From: DASZJY01 sp036260255
Lineage (GTDB): Bacteria; Actinomycetota; Acidimicrobiia; Acidimicrobiales; AC-14
Assembly (NCBI GenBank): GCA_036260255.1
Contig: DATAAF010000005.1
Location: forward strand, 1 to 64,000
Direction of reading: 5' to 3'
Length of the DNA stretch: 64,000 nt
Shown here in pieces: positions 1 to 7,078 of this stretch (positions are counted from its first letter, which is position 1; each line of letters starts with the position of its first letter). The notes under the pieces are model-generated. The model had not been told where the DNA came from. It ran no database searches and saw nothing but the letters and a program-made list of their open reading frames with translations. A program made the translations under genes and the position numbers.

Positions 1-51
1 TGGTGGATGGCGCGCGAGCTCGTCTCCGTCGTGGGCCGCTGGTCCCGCTGA
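1..51 (+). CDS. C-terminal tail of a truncated upstream ORF
   Basis: Frame 1 is open from the window edge to a TGA at 49-51 and gives a 16-residue tail (ends VVGRWSR). It may be the end of a plus-strand gene that starts outside the window. The stop falls inside a perfect hairpin shared with the convergent gene, which supports a real gene end. Nothing can be said about function. Confidence 0.25.
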   Translation, partial: WWMARELVSVVGRWSR

Positions 52-67
52 GCCGAGCGCGGCTCAG
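48..67. terminator. bidirectional hairpin terminator
   Basis: CTGAGCCG-AGCG-CGGCTCAG is a perfect 8-bp inverted repeat with a 4-nt loop. It contains the stop codon of the plus-strand tail and the stop codon of the minus-strand gene at 64. There is no T-run, which is common for terminators in high-GC actinobacteria. Confidence 0.5.
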
Positions 68-411
68 CCTGCGAACGGCAGGCCGCCCTGCGGCGTCTCT
101 CGGGGCTTGCGCCGCTTGGCCGACGGCGTCGGCCGGGGGATGTCCTGGGCCGGAGTACCCCCTTCGACCTTGGCGCGCTTGGGCCCCTGGCGCTCCACAG
201 GGGGCGGGATGGCGGTGACGCGGATGGTGTAGTGCTGCTCGAACTGGGCCCGAGGGACACGGAAGGAGCCGCCGACCTTCAGGACGGGGAGTCCCTCCCC
301 GCCGGTATCGAGCCACCGGTGAGCCTGCTGGTATGCCGTCGTGCGCCCGATCCTCAGCACGCGAGCCGCCTCTTCGACAGTCAAGAAGTCGGGTACTTCT
401 GCCGTTCCCAT
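64..411 (-). CDS. excisionase/MerR-type helix-turn-helix protein
   Basis: 115-aa protein. Residues 9-60 form an excisionase-family winged HTH: LTVEEAARVLRIGRTTAYQ, then a turn and KVGGSFRVPRAQFEQHY, the wing that contacts DNA. The last 45 residues are basic and Pro-rich. Such proteins act as recombination directionality factors or small repressors. It is divergent from an XRE regulator at 516, with about 100 bp between them that must hold both promoters. The pair resembles the control module of an actinobacterial integrative element, but no integrase is visible, so that role is an inference. Confidence 0.75.
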   Translation of the reverse strand: MGTAEVPDFLTVEEAARVLRIGRTTAYQQAHRWLDTGGEGLPVLKVGGSFRVPRAQFEQHYTIRVTAIPPPVERQGPKRAKVEGGTPAQDIPRPTPSAKRRKPRETPQGGLPFAG

Positions 412-430
412 GGCCCTACCTCACCGTTGA

Positions 431-438
431 TTGATCAA
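431..438. promoter_or_regulatory. TTGATCAA palindrome in the divergent HTH intergenic region
   Basis: An 8-bp perfect palindrome sits 20 bp upstream of the minus-strand HTH gene, in an AT-richer patch of the only spacer between two divergent regulators. It is a candidate operator on position and symmetry alone. Confidence 0.3.
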
Positions 439-515
439 GGCCGGGAAGCATACGCTGTCCACGGGCCACACACAACCTCGACATTGAGCATTCTGCTTGG
501 ACGTTCAGCTAGTGT

Positions 516-1214
516 GTGCTGGTGCCCCGCCGTCGCAGGCCCTCCCCCCGACTCTGGACCGCCAACCAGATCGTCGCGTTCAACGTGGTCAAGGCCCGAC
601 TCCTGCGGGGCTGGACCCAGGAGGAGGCGGCGCACGCCCTTGCCCCCTACCTCGGCACCTTGCTGTCGACGGCCAGCTTCTCGGCCATCGAGCGTTCCGT
701 CGACACCGGACGGGTTCGCGAGTTCAGCGCCGACGAGCTGCTGGCCTTCGCACGGGGCTTCCGGGTGCCCCTCGCCTGGTTCTTCACCCCCCCGTCGTTC
801 TGGGAAGGCGTGGGCGTCGCCACGCCGGACGCGGGGGAGGAAGGCCTCGACCCCCTGGTGATGCTGCACGCCGTGCTCGGCACGCCCGAAACGCTCGCCG
901 ACTACAAGCAGCACCTGCTCAGCTGGCCGGACCCTCGACACCGGATGCGGGTCCACGCCGACGGGACGATGGAGAACCTCGGTCGGGTGGCCGAGGACGT
1001 CCACCCCCTCTTGGACGATCTCCTACGCCTTCGCGCCCAACGCCAGCTACGGGACCGCTTCGGCGACGTCGACCGGGCGAGGGACGTGCTGACAGCCTTG
1101 ACCGCCCTGTTGGACGAACTGGACGATCCAACTTTCGACGAACCGGCCGAGAACGAGCCGCCGGCGAAGCGTGGCGGCACCGAGGACGGCCCGGGTTCCC
1201 CGACCTCGTCCTGA
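516..1214 (+). CDS. XRE-family helix-turn-helix transcriptional regulator
   Basis: 232 aa with a GTG start. Residues 17-85 form a lambda-repressor-like HTH: IVAFNVVKARLLRGWTQEEA, then a recognition segment with SFSAIERS, followed by DELLAFARGFRVPLAWFF, the usual end of this domain in actinobacterial XRE regulators. The remainder is helical with an acidic low-complexity tail rich in Glu and Pro. No enzymatic domain is seen. It probably controls itself and the divergent excisionase-like gene; which element or host function it serves is unknown. Confidence 0.75.
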   Translation: MLVPRRRRPSPRLWTANQIVAFNVVKARLLRGWTQEEAAHALAPYLGTLLSTASFSAIERSVDTGRVREFSADELLAFARGFRVPLAWFFTPPSFWEGVGVATPDAGEEGLDPLVMLHAVLGTPETLADYKQHLLSWPDPRHRMRVHADGTMENLGRVAEDVHPLLDDLLRLRAQRQLRDRFGDVDRARDVLTALTALLDELDDPTFDEPAENEPPAKRGGTEDGPGSPTSS

Positions 1215-1363
1215 TCGGCGTTGCCGGCGGCGCAGGTGACCGTCCGGACCCGACGGCACGAGGCGCGAGGCGCCGGCATCCTCGTCCGGCCGACCACCTC
1301 TGCCTCCTGCTTCGGATGGTCCCCCTCGGGCCCCTCAGGCGCCGCAACTTCCGAAAAAGGTCC

Positions 1364-1384
1364 CCCTCAAGGTCCCCCTGAGGG
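1364..1384. terminator. candidate terminator between convergent genes
   Basis: CCCTCA-N9-TGAGGG forms a short hairpin in the roughly 195-bp spacer between the plus-strand regulator (stop 1214) and the minus-strand acyltransferase (stop 1410). The spacer also repeats GGTCCCCCT three times. Nothing else is recognisable there. Confidence 0.3.
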
Positions 1385-1409
1385 TTGTGACCGGAGACGA
1401 ATGTGCAGG

Positions 1410-2339
1410 TCAGAGGCTATTTAAGCGGTCAGATGGCCAGTTGGGCTGGAAGAGGTGCCACTGCTCCGGCGCCCGGCGGATGAGGCCCTCGAGGGCGGTC
1501 GCGGTGGCCTGGGTCAAGCTGACGATGTCGTCCCGCACCCGGCCGGTGCGCTCGACGGCGAGGGGCGGCTCCACCACCGCGTGGTGGCCGCGGCCGTCGA
1601 AGTAGACGGCGGTCGGTAGGACCACCGACCGGGCGCGTAGGGCCAGGGTGGCGGGGCCGGCGGGCAGCGTCGTCGGCTCGCCGAAGAACTCGACCTCAAC
1701 GCCCTTGCCGTCGATGTCGCGGTCGCACAGCAGGCAGACCATGTGGTTGGCCCGCAGCGCCGCCAACACGCCCGTCCCGGCCCCCGGGCCCAAGGGGATC
1801 ACCGACAGCCCGAACGTGCGGCGGAGGTCGACGAACCAGTCGAACACCTCTCGGGGCTCAAGGCTCTCGGCCACGACGCTCACGGCGAAGCCCTGGCGCA
1901 CCAGCCACGAGCCTCCGACCTCCCAGCCCCCGACGTGGGGAAGGGCCAGCACCGCCCCCCGCCCGGCGGCGTGCGCCTCCTCGAGGTGCTCGCGGCCCTC
2001 GATGGTGAAGTGGGCGTCGACCTCGGCCGGCGTGGTCCGCGGCAGCCGCAACGACTCCACCCAGTACCGGGCGTAGGAGACGAACGCCTCCAGCGACGCC
2101 CGCCGGGCTTCGCCCGGGGTCAGCCCGCCCTCGGTCGCTCTGCCCATGTGGCGGGCGACGACCGCCCGCCGGGTCGGGAGCACCGCCCAGGCCCCGATCC
2201 CGATGGCCCGGGCCGCAGCCAGGGCGATCGGCGCGGGGACAGCGGAGGCGGCGCGGGCCCCCAGCCGGTACGGGAGCGTGGGACCGAAGAGCGTTCTGGC
2301 ACGGAAAGTGGCTGATATTCCACCACTTTCGTCACCCAA
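1410..2339 (-). CDS. LPLAT-family acyltransferase, PIM acyltransferase-like (PatA type)
   Basis: 309 aa, the usual length for the HtrB/LpxL/PatA lysophospholipid acyltransferase superfamily. The H(X)4E catalytic motif is seen as LPHVGGWE (His135, Glu140), followed downstream by the conserved FFGEPTTLPAGPA block. In mycobacteria the homologue acylates the mannose of phosphatidylinositol mannosides at the cytoplasmic membrane. It lies 21 bp downstream of a pgsA-type gene on the same strand, the conserved actinobacterial pgsA-patA order. The start appears to be TTG at 2339, as no ATG or GTG is available near the N-terminus. The exact acceptor lipid is inferred. Confidence 0.85.
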   Translation of the reverse strand: MGDESGGISATFRARTLFGPTLPYRLGARAASAVPAPIALAAARAIGIGAWAVLPTRRAVVARHMGRATEGGLTPGEARRASLEAFVSYARYWVESLRLPRTTPAEVDAHFTIEGREHLEEAHAAGRGAVLALPHVGGWEVGGSWLVRQGFAVSVVAESLEPREVFDWFVDLRRTFGLSVIPLGPGAGTGVLAALRANHMVCLLCDRDIDGKGVEVEFFGEPTTLPAGPATLALRARSVVLPTAVYFDGRGHHAVVEPPLAVERTGRVRDDIVSLTQATATALEGLIRRAPEQWHLFQPNWPSDRLNSL

Positions 2340-2360
2340 TACGGGAAAGGGGGATGCGGG

Positions 2361-3092
2361 CTAGCGGCCGGGGCCGCGGCGACCGGCCGGCGAGCGGCGG
2401 TCGGACCGGCGGGACGAGCGCCAGCGGCCGGTCCCCGAGTTGCCGCTGGGGCGGTATCGGCTCTCCGGCCGGCGGGCCCGCCAGCGGGCGAGCAGGGTCT
2501 CCGTGGGGTCGCGGGGGGTTCCCTGGCGCCACACCATCACGAACCGGTGGACGGCGGTGACGAGGGTGAGCACCAGCATGAGCCACAGCACCGGCACGAG
2601 CACGGCGCTCAGGAGGAGCCCGACGCCCACCGCCATCATGCGCTCGGCCCGCTCCATGAGCCCGCCCCGCGCCGAGAACCCCAGCGACTCGGCCCGGGCC
2701 CGCTCGTAGGACACCAGGTTCGAGGCGCCGACCACCGCCAGGGGCAGGATGGCGGCGTGGCCCCCGTCGACCGACGCCAGGTACCAGGCGACCCCACCCA
2801 GCACGAGGGTGTCGCTCACCCGGTCGACCACCGAGTCGAAGAAGGCGCCGCGGGGCGACGCCGTGCCCGACGCCTTGGCCACCGCCCCGTCGAGCACGTC
2901 GGGCACCGCCGACAGGGCCAGCAGGGCGGCCCCGGCGACGAGCCAGCCGTTGGCGATGGCCACGGCCGAAGCGGCCGAGAGCACCAGCCCCAGCACGGTC
3001 AGCTGGTTGGCGGTGACCCCGACCCGCTCCAAGCCGGAGCCGACGGGCCGGAGACCTCGTTCGACGCCCGCCCGGCACCGCTTGTCGAACAA
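2361..3092 (-). CDS. pgsA: CDP-alcohol phosphatidyltransferase (phosphatidylinositol phosphate synthase-like)
   Basis: Membrane enzyme that transfers a phosphatidyl group from CDP-diacylglycerol to an alcohol; in actinobacteria the neighbour of patA is usually the phosphatidylinositol-phosphate synthase. The signature DxxDGxxA(K/R)x8GxxxDxxxD is complete, with Lys where Arg is usual (DVLDGAVAK ... GAFFDSVVD). About five hydrophobic segments are present and the C-terminus is strongly basic. The frame is open back to 3248, but that would overlap the divergent fusA2 gene. I prefer the TTG start at 3092, which has AGGAG 7 nt upstream and matches where homologues begin. Roughly 243 aa. Confidence 0.85.
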   Translation of the reverse strand: MFDKRCRAGVERGLRPVGSGLERVGVTANQLTVLGLVLSAASAVAIANGWLVAGAALLALSAVPDVLDGAVAKASGTASPRGAFFDSVVDRVSDTLVLGGVAWYLASVDGGHAAILPLAVVGASNLVSYERARAESLGFSARGGLMERAERMMAVGVGLLLSAVLVPVLWLMLVLTLVTAVHRFVMVWRQGTPRDPTETLLARWRARRPESRYRPSGNSGTGRWRSSRRSDRRSPAGRRGPGR

Positions 3093-3226
3093 ATGAACGC
3101 TCCTGGTCGGCGACCTGTCCGGCCCTCCAACGTACCAGGACCTACCGGTAGGCTTCGGGACGCGGGCTCCGCCGGCCCCGCCGGTCGGCCCGACCACCGA
3201 ACCTCCGTCCCCGAGCGAGGCGCCCA

Positions 3227-5284
3227 GTGAAGAGCTTCCCGCCAGCAAGGATCCGCAACGTCGCCCTGGTCGGGCACGGCGGGGCCGGCAAGACGAGCCT
3301 GGCCGAGGCCCTCCTCTTCTCGGCCGGCGCCGTCTCCCGTCAGGGCCGGGTGGAGGACGGGAACACCACCACCGACTTCGACCCCGAGGAGGTCAGGCGG
3401 GGCATCTCGCTGGCCCTCGCCCTCGCCCCCTTCGAGCGGGATGGCTACAAGATCAACCTCCTCGACGCCCCTGGCTACGCCGACTTCATCCTCGACGTCC
3501 ACGCCGCCCTCCGGGTCGCCGACCTCGCGGTGTTCGTCGTGAGCGGCGTCGAGGGCCCCGAGGTGCAGACCGACGTGATCTGGCGCCTGGCCGCCGAGCG
3601 GGGCGTGCCCCGCATGTTCTTCGTGAACAAGCTCGACCGTGAGCGGGCCAGCTACGAACGCACGCTCGACGAGCTGCGCGAGCGCTTCGGCGCGGGCGTA
3701 GCGCCCCTGCAGCTGCCGGTGGGCGAGGAGTCCGGCTTCAGGGGCATCGTCGACCTGCTGGCCGACGCCGCCTTCCTCTACGACGGCGGCAAGCAGGGCA
3801 CCCAGGCCGACGTCCCCGCCGACGTCGCCGAGGAGGCGTCGAGCCTGCGCGAGACGCTCATCGAAGGCATCGTCATGGCCGACGACGACCTCATGGAGCG
3901 CTACCTCGAGGGCGAGGCCCTCGAGCCCAAGGAGCTGCGCGAGACGCTGGCCAAGGGCGTCGCGTCGGGCACGGTGTTCCCGGTGGCGTGCGGCTCGGCG
4001 ACCAAGCTCGTCGGGATCGACCGGCTGAGCCAGCTGCTCTGCGAGGTGGGCCCCTCGCCCCTCGACCGTCCCCCGGTCACGGTGACCGCCGGCGGCGGCA
4101 CCACCGAGGTGGCCCCCGACCCCGCCGGCCAGCCCCTCGCCTTCGCCTTCCGCACGGTGGCCGACCCCTTCGTGGGCAAGGTCTCGTTCCTCAAGGTGCT
4201 GTCCGGCACCGTCCGCCCCGACAGCCAGCTCACCAATCCCCGCACCCACACCGACGAGCGCCTGCACGGGCTCTTCACCATGCGGGGCAAGGAGCAGGAG
4301 CCCGTCCCCGAGCTGCCCGCCGGCGACATCGGTGCGGTGGCCAAGCTGGCCGACACCCACACCGGCGACACGCTCGCGCCCAAGGGGACGCCCGTCCTGC
4401 TCGAGCCGCCCCCGCTCCCCGAGCCGGCCCTCTCGATCGCCGTACGGCCCAAGTCCAAGGGCGACGAGGACAAGCTCATGACCGGCCTGCACCGCCTCCA
4501 GGAGGAGGACCAGGCCCTCCGCGTGCGGCGCGACGACGAGACGCACCAGACCCTCCTCTCGGGCATGGGCGAGACCCACCTGGCCATGGTCACCGAGCGC
4601 CTGGCCCGTAAGTTCGGCGTCGAGGTCGAGGTCGAGGACGTGCGCGTCCCCTACCGGGAGACGATCACCGGCACCGCCGAGGCGGAGGGCAAGTACAAGA
4701 AGCAGACGGGCGGGCACGGCCAGTTCGGCGTGGCCTTCCTCTCGATCGAGCCCCTCCCCCGGGGCGGCGGGTTCGAGTTCGTCGACAAGATCGTCGGGGG
4801 GGCCATCCCCCGCCAGTTCATCCCCGCCGTCGAGAAGGGCGTCATGGAGACCATGGCCCAGGGCGGCCACTACGGCTATCCCGTCGTCGACGTCCGGGTG
4901 ACCCTCTTCGACGGCAAGTACCACCCGGTCGACTCCTCCGAGATGAGCTTCAAGATGGCCGGGTCGCTGGGGTTCAAGGAAGCCATGGCCAAGGCCGGGC
5001 CGGTGATGCTCGAGCCCATCTCCCACCTCGAGGTCACCGTGCCCTCCCAGTACCAGGGCGACATCATGGGCGACCTCAACTCCCGGCGGGGGCGGGTGCA
5101 GGGCACCGAGGCGGTCGGGGACGGCGAGCAGAAGATCACCGCGCTCGTGCCCACCTCGGAGATCCTGCGCTACGCCATCGACCTGCGCTCGATCACCGGG
5201 GGCCGGGGCCGGTTCTCCGCCCGTCACGACCACTACGACCTGCTGCCCGCCCACCTCGTCGACAGGGTGGCGAAGAAGGAATGA
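3227..5284 (+). CDS. fusA2: elongation factor G-like GTPase
   Basis: 685 aa, GTG start. The translational GTPase order is complete: G1 GHGGAGKTS near residue 16, G3 DAPGYADF, G4 NKLD, then domains II, III, IV and V, with the IV/V region containing RGRVQGTE. The G1 and G3 motifs differ from canonical EF-G (AHIDAGKTT, DTPGHVDF), so this is the EF-G-like paralogue, not the housekeeping factor of a str operon. It stands alone, divergent from pgsA, and overlaps the next gene by 4 bp (ATGA). Its exact ribosomal role is not settled for the family. Confidence 0.9.
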   Translation: MKSFPPARIRNVALVGHGGAGKTSLAEALLFSAGAVSRQGRVEDGNTTTDFDPEEVRRGISLALALAPFERDGYKINLLDAPGYADFILDVHAALRVADLAVFVVSGVEGPEVQTDVIWRLAAERGVPRMFFVNKLDRERASYERTLDELRERFGAGVAPLQLPVGEESGFRGIVDLLADAAFLYDGGKQGTQADVPADVAEEASSLRETLIEGIVMADDDLMERYLEGEALEPKELRETLAKGVASGTVFPVACGSATKLVGIDRLSQLLCEVGPSPLDRPPVTVTAGGGTTEVAPDPAGQPLAFAFRTVADPFVGKVSFLKVLSGTVRPDSQLTNPRTHTDERLHGLFTMRGKEQEPVPELPAGDIGAVAKLADTHTGDTLAPKGTPVLLEPPPLPEPALSIAVRPKSKGDEDKLMTGLHRLQEEDQALRVRRDDETHQTLLSGMGETHLAMVTERLARKFGVEVEVEDVRVPYRETITGTAEAEGKYKKQTGGHGQFGVAFLSIEPLPRGGGFEFVDKIVGGAIPRQFIPAVEKGVMETMAQGGHYGYPVVDVRVTLFDGKYHPVDSSEMSFKMAGSLGFKEAMAKAGPVMLEPISHLEVTVPSQYQGDIMGDLNSRRGRVQGTEAVGDGEQKITALVPTSEILRYAIDLRSITGGRGRFSARHDHYDLLPAHLVDRVAKKE

Positions 5285-5823
5285 GCTGCCCCGAGTGCGG
5301 GCTGGAGTACGAGGAGATGCCCGTCGCCGACGCCATCGCCGCCATCCGCGGCTTCGGCCGGCGCTACCGGGCGCCGCTCACCCGGCTCCTCCCCGGCGAG
5401 GACGACACCGTGCTGCGCCAGCGCCCCGGCCCCGACGTGTGGTCGGCCCTCGAGTACGCCGCCCACGTCCGTGACGTGTTCGGGTTCTACGAGGCGTGGA
5501 TCCGCCAGATCCTCGCTTCCGACCGCCCCGAGCTCAAAGGCCCCGACCCCGACGAGATGGCCCGGGAGGCCCGCTACAACGAGCAGGACCCCGGCGGGGT
5601 GGCCGAGGGGGTCGAGGTCCGGGCCGAGGCCCTCGCCGCCACACTGGAGCGGGTGCCCGACGACGGGTGGGACCGCATCGGCATCCGCCGAGACGAGGAG
5701 CGCAGCGTCCTCTTCACCGCCCGCCGGGCCGTGCACGAGGGCAGCCACCACCTCCTCGACATCGGCCGCACGCTGCGGGCGGTGCGCTCGGGCGCCGGCG
5801 CCGGCCAGGGCCCGGCGGGATGA
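5281..5823 (+). CDS. DinB-like metal-binding four-helix protein, copy 1
   Basis: 180 aa. An N-terminal CPECG knuckle (residues 3-7) precedes a DinB-type helical bundle with the three putative metal-ligand positions: His62 in YAAHVRDV, and His152 and His156 in AVHEGSHHLLD. DinB-superfamily members in actinobacteria include mycothiol-dependent enzymes, and mshC is present elsewhere in the window, so thiol-linked detoxification is a possible role. It overlaps fusA2 by 4 bp and the second copy by 4 bp, so all three are likely co-translated. Function not proven. Confidence 0.75.
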   Translation: MSCPECGLEYEEMPVADAIAAIRGFGRRYRAPLTRLLPGEDDTVLRQRPGPDVWSALEYAAHVRDVFGFYEAWIRQILASDRPELKGPDPDEMAREARYNEQDPGGVAEGVEVRAEALAATLERVPDDGWDRIGIRRDEERSVLFTARRAVHEGSHHLLDIGRTLRAVRSGAGAGQGPAG

Positions 5824-6395
5824 CGGTGGCGGGCTGGGTCTGCCCCGAGTGCGGCCTCGACTACAACACGATCAAGCCCCTCGACGCCATCGCCGCCATC
5901 CGGTCGTTCCCCCGCCGCTACCGGGCCGCCCTGAGCACCTTCGGCCGGGACGAGGACCCCGACTCCGTGCTCCGCCGGCGCCCGGCCCCGGACGTGTGGT
6001 CCGCCCTGGAGTACGCCGCCCACGTGGCCGACGTGATCGACGACATCGCCCCCGCCGTCCGCCGCATCACCATCGAGGAGCGGCCCAGCTTCCCGCCGTC
6101 GTGGGACCCCGACGAACGGGCGGTCGCGGGCGCGTACGGCGAGCGCCCTCCGTACAACGAGCGGTCGCTGCCCGAGGTCATCTCCGACCTGGAGACGGCG
6201 TGCGCCGACCTGGCCGCCACCCTGGACACGGTGGAGGCCGACGGTTGGACCCGCTCGGGGCGCTTCGACTACGGCGAGCGGAGCATCCTCGACCTCGCCC
6301 GCAACGCCGTCCACGAGGGCTCCCACCACCTCCGCGACATCGAGCGGGTGCTGCGCCAGGTACGAGGGCGGCCGGCCGACGACGACGTCTACTGA
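5820..6395 (+). CDS. DinB-like metal-binding four-helix protein, copy 2
   Basis: 191 aa, starting at the ATG of an ATGA overlap. It is a clear tandem duplicate of the preceding gene: the same CPECG knuckle (residues 8-12), identical DVWSALEYAAHV and AVHEGSHHL blocks, and putative ligands His68, His165 and His169. The centre differs, with a Pro/Asp-rich insertion around residues 88-118. Conservation of the ligands in both copies argues that both are functional. Substrate unknown. Confidence 0.75.
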   Translation: MTVAGWVCPECGLDYNTIKPLDAIAAIRSFPRRYRAALSTFGRDEDPDSVLRRRPAPDVWSALEYAAHVADVIDDIAPAVRRITIEERPSFPPSWDPDERAVAGAYGERPPYNERSLPEVISDLETACADLAATLDTVEADGWTRSGRFDYGERSILDLARNAVHEGSHHLRDIERVLRQVRGRPADDDVY

Positions 6396-6419
6396 CCCCG
6401 GCTTCGGAGCGGAAACGAC

Positions 6420-6923
6420 CTAGCGGTCGTAGGAAGACCAGTCCTCGGGGTTGTCCTCGACGAAGTGGTCGAGGACCTCGCCGTCGACCGCGTCGACGAG
6501 CACGAGCCCCCGCCGCTCGGGCGGGTCCTCGCCCGAGTAGAGGAGGATGCGCCACGTCGGGCGGCTGCGCAGGCCCCGCCAGCCCAGCTGGGCGGAGGCG
6601 TGGCCCACGGGGAACCCGACGGCCCGGGCGGCGGCCACCAGGGCGTCGGTGTCACGCACGGCAAGGGGCCAGGCGGCGACCAGGTGGTACCAGCCGACCA
6701 GCAGCAGGGCGATCGCCGCCCCGAGGAGGCCGCCGTTGACGAGGACCGCCGTCCCGTCCGAGGACGTGACCCACAGGGCGAAGCATCCGGTGGCCACGAC
6801 CAGGTAGAGCAGCGCCGGGATGCGCCGGCGGCGGATGTCCGGGAACGTGTACTGGCCGACGTAGGCGGTGACGTCGAGGTCGGCGGGCAGGCGGTCGCCC
6901 TCGTCGCCGGGCGGGTCGGGCAT
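6420..6923 (-). CDS. small membrane protein, hypothetical
   Basis: 167 aa from the ATG at 6923. Two hydrophobic segments (about residues 35-55 and 62-82) follow a cytoplasmic N-terminus. The C-terminal half is soluble, acidic and ends in EDWSSYDR. The frame is open further upstream, but that part is Cys/Arg-rich shadow sequence. It is divergent from the PEP-utilising enzyme at 7079. I do not recognise the family; a PH-like domain after two helices is possible but unproven. Confidence 0.6.
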   Translation of the reverse strand: MPDPPGDEGDRLPADLDVTAYVGQYTFPDIRRRRIPALLYLVVATGCFALWVTSSDGTAVLVNGGLLGAAIALLLVGWYHLVAAWPLAVRDTDALVAAARAVGFPVGHASAQLGWRGLRSRPTWRILLYSGEDPPERRGLVLVDAVDGEVLDHFVEDNPEDWSSYDR

Positions 6924-6929
6924 GAGCTG

Positions 6930-7078
6930 GAGGGTATCTGGCCCTGGCGAACACGATCTTTTACCCATGGGCAACGCCGCTGAAACAAAGTGATTCGATT
7001 CACAAGGACACAATCGGAATGCACAGGACGGTTTCGCTGTTCGGCAGTTGCAGGCAAGCCTGGCAGGAAGGGTCCGGG
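6930..7078. promoter_or_regulatory. divergent promoter region
   Basis: The spacer between the minus-strand membrane protein and the plus-strand PEP-utilising enzyme is the most AT-rich patch of the first 10 kb (around 6955-7020). It holds an imperfect palindrome, GTGATTCGATTCAC (12 of 14 positions symmetric). No confident -35/-10 pair could be fixed. Confidence 0.35.

Noticed and set aside
2999..5254. A 751-residue open frame antisense to fusA2
   Set aside because: It is a GC-bias shadow: low-complexity Gly/Ala/Val/Leu/Glu composition, no domain, and it covers a well-supported GTPase gene on the other strand.
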